From Dactylosporangium sp040605635 (lineage in GTDB: Bacteria > Actinomycetota > Actinomycetes > Mycobacteriales > Micromonosporaceae), in assembly GCF_040605635.1 (NCBI RefSeq), contig NZ_JBEXDG010000020.1:98794-162793 (forward strand): DNA of 64,000 nt, written 5' to 3'. Position 1 is the first letter of the stretch. Each line of letters opens with the position of its first letter. This document shows, in pieces, positions 30,339 to 38,365 of the stretch. The notes below the pieces were generated by a model. That model was not told where the DNA came from. It ran no database searches and was given only the letters and a program-made list of their open reading frames with translations. Made by a program: the position numbers and the translations under genes.

Positions 30339-31282
30339 GACCGCCTCCAGCGCACGAGCGTGCTCAGGCTGCCCAGCAGGACCGCGACGACCAGGAACAG
30401 GCCCTGGAACAACGACTGGTACAGCGGGTCGATCCCGGCGAAGAACAGCACGTCGATGACGAGCGTCAACGCGAACGCCCCCGCGACCGCGCCGAGCGCC
30501 GAGCCGCGCCCGCCGGCGAACGCGATCCCGCCGACGACGACCGCGGCGATCGACGTGAGGATGAACGGGTCCCCGGCGTTGGGGTCACCGGACGTCGTGG
30601 TCGACACGTAGAACACCGCCGCGAGGCCGCTGCACAGCCCCGACAGGCTGTACACGCCGACCTTCACCCGTGCCGTCGGCACCCCGACGGCACGGGCGGC
30701 CGTCTCGTCGCTGCCGACGGCGTAGACCCGCATGCCGAAACGGGTGCGGCGCAGCACCAGCCACCCGGCGACGGCCGCGCCGAGCCAGATCAGGCCCGTG
30801 GGCACGTCCGGGTCGGTGAGCACCGACCGGACCGCCGGGGAGATCTTCCCGCCCGGCACCGGCAGCACCTTCAACGCCAGTCCACTGTAGACGGACAGGG
30901 TGGCGAGGGTGGTGAGGATCGGCGCGATGCGCCCCTTCGCCACGATGAGGCCGTTGACCGCGCCGCAGAGCGCCCCGGCGGCGACGGCGGCGAGCATCCA
31001 GCCGGCGGTGACGGCCGCGCCGCCCGTCGACCCGGCGGCGACGATCGCGACACCGAGGCCGACCATGCCGCCGACGGACAGGTCGATGCCGCCGGTCAGC
31101 ACGACCAGGCTCTGCCCGATCGCGACGAACACCAGCGGCAGCGACGTGTTGAGCAGCGACAGGTAGTCGAACGGGGTCGGCAGATGCCCCAGGTTGGTGG
31201 TGTACACGACGAGGTAGGCGACGGCGGTGGCGGCGAGGACCGCGTAGCCGAGCGTGGCGGCGCGTAGCTCAGACATGTTCAC
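30335..31282 (-). CDS. Sugar ABC transporter permease (RbsC/YtfT type)
   Basis: 315 aa, second BPD_transp_2 permease: GQSLVVLTGGIDLSVGGMVGLGV and AAVVVGGIAFAGGRGSALGAVAG. The start overlaps the ATPase 3' end by 14 nt. Two different permeases with one double ATPase and one binding protein match the YtfQRT-YjfF galactofuranose-type layout, though the sugar cannot be read from sequence. Confidence 0.92.
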   Translation of the reverse strand: MNMSELRAATLGYAVLAATAVAYLVVYTTNLGHLPTPFDYLSLLNTSLPLVFVAIGQSLVVLTGGIDLSVGGMVGLGVAIVAAGSTGGAAVTAGWMLAAVAAGALCGAVNGLIVAKGRIAPILTTLATLSVYSGLALKVLPVPGGKISPAVRSVLTDPDVPTGLIWLGAAVAGWLVLRRTRFGMRVYAVGSDETAARAVGVPTARVKVGVYSLSGLCSGLAAVFYVSTTTSGDPNAGDPFILTSIAAVVVGGIAFAGGRGSALGAVAGAFALTLVIDVLFFAGIDPLYQSLFQGLFLVVAVLLGSLSTLVRWRRS

Positions 31283-32783
31283 GCTCCCGCACGGCCGCCG
31301 CGACGATCAGCTCCGCGTCGCCGACGGGACCGTCCAGCTCGGCCGCCACCCGCCCCTCCCGCATCACCAGGACGCGGTGGCACAGGTGCGCGATCTCCTC
31401 GGTCTCGCTGCTGTACAGCAGGACCGCCCGGCCCTGCGCGGCGAGCCCGGCGACGAGGGCGTAGAAGTCGTGCTTGGTCGCGGCGTCGACGCCCCGCGTC
31501 ACGTCGAACAGCAGCAGCACCTCGGCGCCGCTGAGCAGCCAGCGGCCCATCAGCACCTTCTGCTGGTTGCCGCCGGACAGCGTCCCGACGGGATGCCGGC
31601 TCGACGCCGCCCGCACCGCGAGCCGGTCCATGATGTCCCGCACCGCCGCGCGCTCGGCGGCGCGGCGCACGAACCCGGCGACGGACCGCCGCTCCAGGGT
31701 CGCCAGGGCGAGGTTGTCCCGCACCGACATCGGCAGCAGCAGCCCCTCGGCCTTGCGGTCCTCCGGCACGTACGCGATGCCGATCCCGGCCCGGATCGCG
31801 TCCTTCGGCTTCCTGATGGTGGACTCCACACCGCCGACGGTGACGTTCTGCCGGCCGGTGAAGAGCCGCAGGAACAGCTCGCGCTGGCCCTGCCCGGCGA
31901 GGCCGCCGATGCCGAGGATCTCGCCGCGACGGATCTTCAGCTCGACCTCGCCGACCCGCGCCCGCAGGGCGACGGCGTCCTGCGGCGGGGTGAGCGGGGG
32001 ATAGGTGGCCTCCAGGGTGCGGCCGCTCATCAGGGTCACCGCCTCCGCCTCGGCGAGCCGCTCCCTGGTGGTGACGTGGGTGCCGTTGCGGAACACGGTG
32101 ACCCGGTCGGCGAGGGCCTCGATCTCCCGCCACCGGTGCGAGGTGAACACCACGCAGCAGCCCTCCTCCCGCAGCCGCCGCATGTGCGCGGCCAGCCAGG
32201 CCACCTGCTGCTCCTGCAGCGCCGCCGTCGGCTCGTCGAGGATCAGCACCTCCGGCCGGGTGGCGAGGACCCGGACCAGCTCGACCACCTGCCGGTGCGC
32301 CACCGACAGGTCCCGGGTCACGGTCCGTGGGTCGAGGTCGTCGATGCCGTGGGTCTCCAGGACGGTTTTCGCCGCCGGTACCAGCCGACGCCGCGAGACC
32401 AGACCCAGCCTTCCCCTGGGCGGGTCCCGCAGCAGCAGGTTCTCCGCGATCGTGAGGTCCGGCAGCAGCGACAGCTCCTGGAACGCCGTCGCCAGCCGTC
32501 CCTTCACGACGACCGTGCCCCTGTCCGGTTTGACGAGCCCGCACAGCACCTTGATCATCGTGCTCTTGCCGGCGCCGTTCTCGCCGGCGAGGGCGTGGAT
32601 CTCGCCGGGACGCGCCGCGAACGACGCGTCCCGCAGCGCCCGCACCCCGCCGAAGGAGCGGTCCACTCCTTCGGCGAGGACGGCGTGCGCCTCGGTGTGC
32701 ACCTCGGCGCGCACCTCGCTGTTTGCCCCGGCGCGCACCTCGCTGTTTGCCTCGGCGCGCACCTCGCTGTTTGCCTCGGTCAT
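31269..32783 (-). CDS. Sugar ABC transporter double ATPase (RbsA/MglA type)
   Basis: 504 aa. NBD1: Walker A GENGAGKST, signature LSVAHRQ, Walker B VLILDEPTAAL. NBD2: no canonical P-loop (GIGGLAGQGQREL), signature LSGGNQQKVLMGRW, and Walker B reading LLLFDVTRGVD, where Val replaces the catalytic Glu, so only NBD1 looks hydrolytic. The N-terminal 30 residues are a repeat (EANSEVRA-like octapeptides) absent from the family and encoded by a 24-bp tandem repeat. The ATG at 32783 overlaps the binding-protein stop by ATGA. Confidence 0.92.
   Translation of the reverse strand: MTEANSEVRAEANSEVRAGANSEVRAEVHTEAHAVLAEGVDRSFGGVRALRDASFAARPGEIHALAGENGAGKSTMIKVLCGLVKPDRGTVVVKGRLATAFQELSLLPDLTIAENLLLRDPPRGRLGLVSRRRLVPAAKTVLETHGIDDLDPRTVTRDLSVAHRQVVELVRVLATRPEVLILDEPTAALQEQQVAWLAAHMRRLREEGCCVVFTSHRWREIEALADRVTVFRNGTHVTTRERLAEAEAVTLMSGRTLEATYPPLTPPQDAVALRARVGEVELKIRRGEILGIGGLAGQGQRELFLRLFTGRQNVTVGGVESTIRKPKDAIRAGIGIAYVPEDRKAEGLLLPMSVRDNLALATLERRSVAGFVRRAAERAAVRDIMDRLAVRAASSRHPVGTLSGGNQQKVLMGRWLLSGAEVLLLFDVTRGVDAATKHDFYALVAGLAAQGRAVLLYSSETEEIAHLCHRVLVMREGRVAAELDGPVGDAELIVAAAVREREHV
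32703..32774. repeat. 24-bp tandem repeat, three copies
   Basis: Three consecutive copies of a 24-bp unit containing GCGCACCTCGCTGTTTGC, with one mismatch, encode three EANSEVRA-like octapeptides at the ATPase N-terminus; a degenerate fourth copy follows toward the ABC core. Confidence 0.92.
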
Positions 32784-33868
32784 CCGAGCTTCACCGCGAG
32801 GGTCTTGCCCGGGCAGGGCGTGCCGTCGGTGGCCGCCTCCTGGCACAGGACCACGGTCGCGTCGGGCCCGGAGTCGGTGAAGTCGGCGAAGAAGCTGTCC
32901 GGCAGGTCCGGGAACACGGTCTCGCCGACCTTCACCGTCTCCGACGTGACCATCGGGAACGGGATCGTCACGCTCGTCTTCGGGTGCTCGCCCTTGATGA
33001 CGGCCCGGGCCAGCTCCAGGGAGATCACCGACAGGAACGGCGGCTGCCCGATCGACATGCCGTTCACCTTCGGCGTCGACACCCCGGCCAGGTACTTGCG
33101 GAAGCCGTTCTCCGCCTCGCCGCCGACGACGGGGACGGGCTTGTTCGCCTCGATGAACGCCTTGATCACGCCGTCGGTGCCGCCGGACACCCACACGCCG
33201 TCGACCTTCGGCAGGCTCGGCAGCTGCGCCGACGTCTGCCGCTGCGCGGTCGCCGAGTCCCACATGCCGCTGTACGTGGCGACGACCTTGATGCCCGGGT
33301 TGGCGTCGAACACCTTCTTCGCGCCGGCGTTGCGGTCGTTGTCCGCGCCGGTGCCGGCCACGCCGGTGACCATGACGACGTTGCCCTGACCCTTGAGCTG
33401 GTCGACGACGAACCGGGCGAGCTGCTCACCGAACTTCACCTGGTCGGTGTTGACCGTCAGGCCGCACGTGTTGTCCACGGTGTTGTCGAACGACACGACG
33501 ACGATGTTGCGGTCGCAGGCCTGCTGGACGACGCCGTTGAGGCCGCTGGTCGACGCGGCGTTGATGACGATCCCGTCCACACCCTGCGCGATGAGGTTCG
33601 AGATCTGGCGGGTCTGGGTGGCGACGTCGTTGCCGGCGTTGAACACGCTGCAGTCGACCTGGTCCTTGTACGGCGGCATCGCGCAGGCCGCCTTGAACAC
33701 GTTCTCCATCTCCACGCGCCAGCCGTTGCCGATGAACGAGTTCGACAACGCGATCTTGATCTTTCCGGTGCCCGATTTGGGGCTTTCGGCGGCGGTACTG
33801 CATGCGGCGGCCGCCGGGAACAGCAGGGCGAGCGCCAGGAGGGCCTTCACGGAACGCGGTAGAATCAT
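32780..33868 (-). CDS. Sugar ABC transporter substrate-binding lipoprotein
   Basis: 362 aa. Signal sequence VKALLALALLFPAAAACS with a lipobox-like end (Cys about 22), then a periplasmic-binding-protein type 1 fold: IKIALSNSFIGNGWRVEMENVF, ISNLIAQGVDGIVINAAS, a two-cysteine insert and DGVWVSGGTDG. Resembles RbsB/YtfQ sugar-binding proteins. ATG at 33868 with GGTGGAG 6 nt upstream. First gene of the five-gene transport/lactonase operon; two 43-bp direct repeats lie just upstream. Confidence 0.93.
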   Translation of the reverse strand: MILPRSVKALLALALLFPAAAACSTAAESPKSGTGKIKIALSNSFIGNGWRVEMENVFKAACAMPPYKDQVDCSVFNAGNDVATQTRQISNLIAQGVDGIVINAASTSGLNGVVQQACDRNIVVVSFDNTVDNTCGLTVNTDQVKFGEQLARFVVDQLKGQGNVVMVTGVAGTGADNDRNAGAKKVFDANPGIKVVATYSGMWDSATAQRQTSAQLPSLPKVDGVWVSGGTDGVIKAFIEANKPVPVVGGEAENGFRKYLAGVSTPKVNGMSIGQPPFLSVISLELARAVIKGEHPKTSVTIPFPMVTSETVKVGETVFPDLPDSFFADFTDSGPDATVVLCQEAATDGTPCPGKTLAVKLG

Positions 33869-33885
33869 GGTTGCTCCACCTTCGA

Positions 33886-33975
33886 CGATCGGCCGTGGAC
33901 GGCAATCCATGGCCGGTTGTTTGTGCTGCGATCGGCCGTGGACGGCAATCCGTTGGCCGGTTGTTGCGTTTGCTG
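33886..33975. promoter_or_regulatory. Two direct repeats upstream of the sugar operon, operator candidates
   Basis: CGATCGGCCGTGGACGGCAA occurs at 33886 and 33929 (43 bp apart, about four helical turns), each followed by a variant of TGGCCGGTTGTT. They sit 18-107 bp before the binding-protein ATG. The adjacent ROK regulator is the obvious candidate to bind them. Confidence 0.5.
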
Positions 33976-33994
33976 CATTGGCGTGCGGCGGGGC

Positions 33995-34020
33995 GGCCAG
34001 AGCCGTTTGTCGCTCTGGCC
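33995..34020. terminator. 8-bp-arm hairpin
   Basis: GGCCAGAG / CTCTGGCC around 10 nt, followed on the plus strand by a T-rich run (GTTTCCTCTTTCC). No plus-strand gene enters it, so it may instead be an operator or insulator between the ROK gene and the sugar operon. Confidence 0.3.
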
Positions 34021-34268
34021 GTTTCCTCTTTCCGGGTCTTTCCGGGTTTTCCGGGTCTTGCCCGGCGCTCGGTTCGGCGCTTTCACGGTGTTCGCTCGGC
34101 GCTTGGTTCGGTGCTTTTTGTTCGGTGCCTTGTTCGGTGCTTTTCGGTGCACCGGCCGGCCGACGGGTTGGGAGGGCCGGCCGGCGAGCTTTTCAGGTTC
34201 GCGGCTGTGTCAACGGACGGTTTCGCGGCCGCGTGGGCGGACGGTTCGCGGCTGCGTGAGCGGACGGC
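34021..34268. repeat. Repeat-filled spacer downstream of the ROK gene
   Basis: No gene. It holds three TTCCGGGT-type units (34028-34057), four GTTCGGYGC units (34071-34140), a GC hairpin with 10-bp arms CCGGCCGGCC/GGCCGGCCGG (34152-34161 and 34175-34184), and three 20-bp copies of a GCGGCTGCGTGAGCGGACGG-like unit (34201, 34225, 34248) ending next to the ROK stop. It is more T-rich than its surroundings. The hairpin may terminate ROK transcription. Confidence 0.6.
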
Positions 34269-35450
34269 TCAGCGGACTGGGAGCGGAAACCTGGTGGCGT
34301 CGCGGAGCACGGCGGCGGCCGCTCCCACGACGACGACCTCGTCGATCCCGATCTCGCCGGCGACGACATCGGGGACGGCCTCCCCGGCGTGGATCGCGCG
34401 GCGCATCATCGACTGGCGCAGCGGCTCGATGAGGATGTCACCGGCCGGCGCGAGACTGCCCCCGAGCACGATCAGCTCGGGATCGAGCAGGTTGTACATG
34501 TTGGCCATGGCGACCCCGATGTGCCGGCCCGCGTCGGCGAGGACGCGGCGGCACCCGGCATCGCCCTCGTGCGCGAGGGCGATCACCTCGCCGATCGACG
34601 GCCGCCGCCCGTGGCTCTGCCACAGCTGGTCGGTGATCGCGTCCGGGTTGGCCAGGGTGTTCAGGCACCCCCGGCCGCCGCACGCGCACACCAGGCCGTC
34701 CTCGTCGATGGTCGTGTGGCCGATCTCGCCGGCCGTGCCGTTGGCCCCGACATACAGGCGCCCGTCCATGACGAACCCCGCGCCGATGCCGGTGGCGGTG
34801 TAGATGTAGGCGTAGTCCCGCAGCCCCCGCGCCGCGCCCCAGGTCATCTCGGCGAGGGCGGCGAGGTTGGCGTCGTTGCCGGCGTGCACCGGCAGCCCGA
34901 GCACGTGCTCGGCGAGCAGCCGCGGGTCGAGACCCACCCACGGTTTGAGCGTGCACGCGCGCCCGGTCAGCCCGGTCCGCCGCTGGATCGGCCCCGGCAT
35001 GGCGATGCCGACCCCGATCACCTCGTCGCGCCGGAACCCGGTCTGCTCGAGCAGACCGTCGATCAGCCGGTCGACCAGCAGCAGGGTGTCCTGCGGCGAG
35101 GTCTGCTCGTCGACCTGGACCGCGTCGCGCCGCAGCAGCTCCTGCGCCACGTCACAGACGGCGATCCGCACGATCCCGTTGCCGATCTCGACGCCGACGG
35201 CGACGCCGAGCCCGCCCTTGAGCCCGATCAGGGTCGGCGGCCGCCCGGCCCTGATCTTGGTGCCGCTCTCGGCGACCTCGACGGCCGCGCCGGCCTCGAT
35301 GAGCTCCCCGACGACGCTGGCGACCGTCGACCGCGACAACCCGATCTCCGCCAGGGCGGCCCGGCTCATCGCACCGTGCTGCCGCAGCGCGTGGATCACA
35401 CGGCTGCGGTTCGCACTGCGTTGCGCTGATCCCGAGTCGAGCGGCGACAT
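34269..35450 (-). CDS. ROK-family transcriptional regulator (NagC/XylR type)
   Basis: 393 aa. N-terminal winged HTH (RSRVIHALRQHGAMSRAALAE, LSRSTVASVVGELIEAG), then the ROK sugar-kinase-like domain with GIAMPGPI, HAGNDANLAALAE, ATGIGAGFVMDG and the zinc motif CACGGRGCLNTLAN. Probably senses the sugar taken up by the neighbouring ABC system. I prefer the ATG at 35450: a TTGACT/17-nt/AATACT promoter ends 7 nt before it; the ATG at 35468 would lie inside that promoter. Confidence 0.92.
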   Translation of the reverse strand: MSPLDSGSAQRSANRSRVIHALRQHGAMSRAALAEIGLSRSTVASVVGELIEAGAAVEVAESGTKIRAGRPPTLIGLKGGLGVAVGVEIGNGIVRIAVCDVAQELLRRDAVQVDEQTSPQDTLLLVDRLIDGLLEQTGFRRDEVIGVGIAMPGPIQRRTGLTGRACTLKPWVGLDPRLLAEHVLGLPVHAGNDANLAALAEMTWGAARGLRDYAYIYTATGIGAGFVMDGRLYVGANGTAGEIGHTTIDEDGLVCACGGRGCLNTLANPDAITDQLWQSHGRRPSIGEVIALAHEGDAGCRRVLADAGRHIGVAMANMYNLLDPELIVLGGSLAPAGDILIEPLRQSMMRRAIHAGEAVPDVVAGEIGIDEVVVVGAAAAVLRDATRFPLPVR

Positions 35451-35457
35451 GCCCTTG

Positions 35458-35486
35458 AGTATTCGCATTCACCATGGTCCAGTCAA
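35458..35486 (-). promoter_or_regulatory. Promoter of the ROK gene
   Basis: Minus strand: TTGACT (35486-35481), 17-nt spacer, AATACT (35463-35458), then 7 nt to the ATG. The best -35/-10 pair in the window; it predicts a leaderless mRNA. Confidence 0.6.
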
Positions 35487-35561
35487 TAGGAACTGCGGTA
35501 GAGCGCTTCCCCGACCAGACTTCCGCCTGTTTCAGGCAAAATCTCGCGCATTGGAGCTGCG

Positions 35562-35933
35562 ATGGAAACGCACCCGGCAACGGCCGCCATGCATCACTGG
35601 ATCGCCGGCGCCGCCACCGGCGACTGGTCCCGCCTCATCGACATGCTCGACCCCGCCGTGACCTTCCATGTCCCGGTCGAGGGTTTCGCCGGCGTACGCC
35701 ACGGCCCCGCCGACGCCGTCCGCTTCTTCGACTGGCTGACGGCCAACCTCCGCGCGGACCTGGTCGTCCACTCGACCCTCACGGGGGAGCGGGGCGTCGC
35801 CTTCGAGGTCCAGGTGACCGGCACCATGCGCGGGGAACCCTTCACCCAGCGCCTCTGTCTGGTCTTCGAGCTCCGCGCCGGCCGGGTGACCGCCTTCCGC
35901 GAGTACCTCGCCTGGCCCGGCGGCCTGCGCTGA
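35562..35933 (+). CDS. SnoaL-like / NTF2-family protein
   Basis: 123 aa, the usual size of a single SnoaL-like cone-shaped barrel: an N-terminal helix (TAAMHHWIAGAATGDWSRLIDML), DPAVTFHVPVEGFAGVRHGPADAVRFF, and C-terminal strands ending FELRAGRVTAFREYLAW. Members bind or isomerise small hydrophobic molecules; nothing here identifies the ligand. ATG with GGAG 5 nt upstream. Divergent from the ROK gene and possibly not functionally linked. Confidence 0.82.
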   Translation: METHPATAAMHHWIAGAATGDWSRLIDMLDPAVTFHVPVEGFAGVRHGPADAVRFFDWLTANLRADLVVHSTLTGERGVAFEVQVTGTMRGEPFTQRLCLVFELRAGRVTAFREYLAWPGGLR

Positions 35934-36031
35934 GTCGTGCCGTGCCGCTCACCCACACGGGTGCCCCGGGCCCCGGGTCCGCACCGGCCCGGAGTCCCGG
36001 CCGTTAGCCTCGGACGAAGGGGGTGGGCGAA

Positions 36032-36223
36032 ATGGGTAAATCGCCGGAATTGAAGTGGGTTCTGCGACCGGACCGGAACGGCGTGCACCACGCCGAACTG
36101 GCCCCGCACGACGGCAAGGAGATCTACGCCTTCGGCGACACCGACGCCAACGGCCGCGTCGAGATCACCCTGATGGACGGCACACGCGTCCGCGCCCGGC
36201 GGGGCGAACTGATCCCCTGCTGA
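36032..36223 (+). CDS. Small conserved-looking protein (63 aa)
   Basis: 63 aa: KWVLRPDRNGVHHAELAPHD, GKEIYAFGDTDANGRVEITL and a basic end DGTRVRARRGELIPC; two or three beta strands, no membrane segment. A G-rich ribosome site precedes the ATG at 36032 (a GTG at 36023 is also possible). A 13-bp-arm terminator hairpin 75 nt after the stop supports a real transcription unit. Function unknown. Confidence 0.6.
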   Translation: MGKSPELKWVLRPDRNGVHHAELAPHDGKEIYAFGDTDANGRVEITLMDGTRVRARRGELIPC

Positions 36224-36297
36224 GACCGGCGGACCCGCCACCGCGGCGCAGGGCTTCCACGGCCCCTCCCGCCGCCCGGCGCGGTCACCGCCACCAC

Positions 36298-36332
36298 GCT
36301 CCGGCGCCCGACCCTCAACCGGGCGCCGGAGC
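36298..36332 (+). terminator. 13-bp-arm terminator hairpin
   Basis: GCTCCGGCGCCCG and its exact complement around a 9-nt loop, 75 nt after the 63-aa gene. No T-run. Confidence 0.6.
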
Positions 36333-36409
36333 CATGCTGTATTCCTGCCCCACCGCTTCGCGGCGGGTCCCGCCGGGGGATTCTCACCCCGGACCCCCAA
36401 TGCGCCGCG

Positions 36410-36586
36410 AGCGGCGATGAATCCCGACACGAACAGGGACGATGGTGGCTGCACGTCGCCCGCAAGGCGATCGACTACGACTACCTCGCCTCTACGGGAG
36501 ACCCGGCACGCAGGGCGGCCTCGCTCGCACATGCTGCGCACGCAGCAGATCGAACTCACACGGCCCAAGCGACTTGCTTGACATGA
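36410..36586 (+). pseudogene. Possible gene remnant without a start codon
   Basis: One plus-strand frame reads ESRHEQGRWWLHVARKAIDY, then DYLAST, GDPARRAASLAHAAHAADRT and ends at a TGA (36584). The amino-acid pattern looks like a genuine helical protein, but the frame has no ATG, GTG or TTG before it for a long way. It may be the tail of a decayed gene. The rest of 36224-36763 shows only the hairpin above and no recognisable gene. Confidence 0.3.
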
Positions 36587-36763
36587 CTATCAAGCACCGG
36601 CCGCGTAAGGCCGAAATTGGGCGCCGGCGGGTGTGGTTACGGATCGACGCGAGGCGTCCCGACCGAGCGCAGCTGCGGGTCCGACGTCGAGCTGGAATGG
36701 CGAAGGTGTGGCTGCGATCGACGGTCGTGGTGCCGTTGACGAGGCTGGTTCAGGTGACCTGGG

Positions 36764-37993
36764 TCAGGTGAGGCAGGAGGCGAGGCGGGACTGCAGGAAG
36801 GCGCGTTCGACGGTGTTGTCGCACAGGGCGATCGCCGTCCGGTACGCCTCCGCGGACTCCTCGTGGCGGTCCAGGCGGCGCAGCAGGTCGGCGCGGGTCG
36901 CCGGCAGGTAGTGGTACGACGCCAGGCGCGGGTCGTCGGCGAGGGCGTCGACGAGGGCGAGCGCGGCGTCAGGGCCGTCGGACATGGCGACCACCACCGC
37001 GCGGTTCAACGCGACGACCGGGGACGGCCAGGCGAGCAGCAGCAGGTCGTACAGGCCGCGCAGCTGCTGCCAGTCGGTGTCGGCGAAGCTCGCGGCCTCG
37101 GTGTGGACGGCGGCGATCGCTGACTGCAGGGCGAAGCGGCCCGGGCGGCCGCCGCGCAGGGCGGAGCGGACCAGGGCGATGCCGTCGGCGATCTGGGTGG
37201 CGTCCCAGCGGGTGCGGTCCTGTTCCTCGAGAAGGAGCAGGCGGCCGTCGGCGGCGACGCGGGTGGCGCGGCGGGCGTCGTGCAGGAGCATGAGGGCGAG
37301 CAGGCCGCGGGCCTCGCGTTCGTCGGGCATGAGGGCGCACAGCGTGCGGGCCAGGTCGATGGCGCGCTCGACGAGGTCGGGGCGCAGCAGCCCGGGACCG
37401 GCCGGGGCGGCGTGGCCGGTGGTGAAGACCAGGTGCACGACGGTGAGGACGGCGTCGAGGCGGTCGGGGAGCTGCTCCAGGGGTGGCACACGGTAGGGGA
37501 TGGCGGCCGCGGCGATCTTCTTCTTCGCGCGGGTGACCCGGGCGGCCATGGTCGGCTCGCTGACGAGGAACGCGTGGGCGATCTCCGCCGTGGTCAGGCC
37601 GCAGACGAGGCGGAGCGTGAGGGCGAGCTGCGCCTCGCGGGCGAGTGCGGGGTGGCAGCACGTGAAGACCAGGCGCAGCCGGTCGTCGGGGATCTCGTCC
37701 GGCTCCTCCGGACCGGGATCGGGCACGACCAGGAGCGGCAGCTTCGAGCGCAGCGTCGCGGCGCGCTTGTGGGCGTTGAGGGCGCGGCGCTGCGCCGCGA
37801 CGGTCAGCCACGCGGCGGGGTTGGCCGGCACTCCCTGGCGGAGCCAGCCGTCCATGGCGGCGACGTACGCGTCCTGGACGCACTCCTCGGCGAGGTCGAG
37901 GTCGCGCGTGACGCGCACCGTCGCGGCGAGCACTCTGGCCCACTCGCGACGGTGCGCGTCGGCGACCGCTTCCCTGACGGCGGCCGGCTCCAT
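36764..37993 (-). CDS. ECF sigma factor, ECF42 type with C-terminal extension
   Basis: 409 aa. Sigma region 2 at about 10-80 (VTRDLDLAEECVQDAYVAAM, WLTVAAQRRALNAHKR), region 4 at about 105-165 (LALTLRLVCGLTTAEIAHAF, SEPTMAARVTRAKKKI), then a helical TPR-like extension of about 230 aa (RDLFAD-like helices; contains HLVFTTGHAAP and LLLLAWPSPVVALNRAVVVAM). That length plus the adjacent DGPF/YCII gene define the ECF42 group, where the extension rather than an anti-sigma factor is thought to control activity. ATG at 37993, 8 nt after the DGPF stop. Confidence 0.93.
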   Translation of the reverse strand: MEPAAVREAVADAHRREWARVLAATVRVTRDLDLAEECVQDAYVAAMDGWLRQGVPANPAAWLTVAAQRRALNAHKRAATLRSKLPLLVVPDPGPEEPDEIPDDRLRLVFTCCHPALAREAQLALTLRLVCGLTTAEIAHAFLVSEPTMAARVTRAKKKIAAAAIPYRVPPLEQLPDRLDAVLTVVHLVFTTGHAAPAGPGLLRPDLVERAIDLARTLCALMPDEREARGLLALMLLHDARRATRVAADGRLLLLEEQDRTRWDATQIADGIALVRSALRGGRPGRFALQSAIAAVHTEAASFADTDWQQLRGLYDLLLLAWPSPVVALNRAVVVAMSDGPDAALALVDALADDPRLASYHYLPATRADLLRRLDRHEESAEAYRTAIALCDNTVERAFLQSRLASCLT

Positions 37994-38001
37994 GAGGACG
38001 G

Positions 38002-38334
38002 CTACTCGAACGTCATCACCGGGCGGACCTCGACGCCGCCGAAGCGGGCGGGGCAGAGCTTGGCGATTTCGAGGGCCTCGTCGAGGTCCTTCGCCTCGAT
38101 GACGTAGTAGCCGCCGAGGACCTCCTTCGTCTCCACGAACGGCCCGTCGGTGACGACGTCGCCGCGGATGGAGGTGGCCGTCGCGACCCCCTGCAGGGCG
38201 TTGCCGCCGAGCAGCCGGTCGCCGGCCTGCTCGGAGAACCGGTTGTGGGCCTCCATGACCTCCGGGTACACGCCCGGGCCGGCGGCCTCGTAGTCGGCCT
38301 CGTTCTCGTAGATCAGGATCAGGTACTGCGCCAT
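38002..38334 (-). CDS. YCII-related DGPF-domain protein
   Basis: 110 aa ferredoxin-like YCII fold: MAQYLILIYENEADYEAA, the family motif VVTDGPFVETKEVLGGYYVI and a C-terminal VEVRPVMTFE. ATG with GGAGAC 8 nt upstream. DGPF proteins are the usual partners and targets of ECF42 sigma factors; their biochemical role is unclear. Confidence 0.92.
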   Translation of the reverse strand: MAQYLILIYENEADYEAAGPGVYPEVMEAHNRFSEQAGDRLLGGNALQGVATATSIRGDVVTDGPFVETKEVLGGYYVIEAKDLDEALEIAKLCPARFGGVEVRPVMTFE

Positions 38335-38365
38335 GGTGGTGTCTCCTTCAAGGGAAAACGTCCTC

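Noticed and set aside
31269..33263. A 664-codon version of the ABC ATPase
   Set aside because: The added part overlaps the binding-protein gene out of frame; MTEANSEV at 32783 is coupled to its stop.
33886..34267. The repeats near the ROK gene as a CRISPR array
   Set aside because: Units differ in length and sequence, spacers are not uniform and no cas gene is present.
36442..36771. Plus-strand 109-codon frame in the gap before the ECF gene
   Set aside because: Arg-rich, no recognisable pattern; the alternative frame at 36410-36586 has better coding character.
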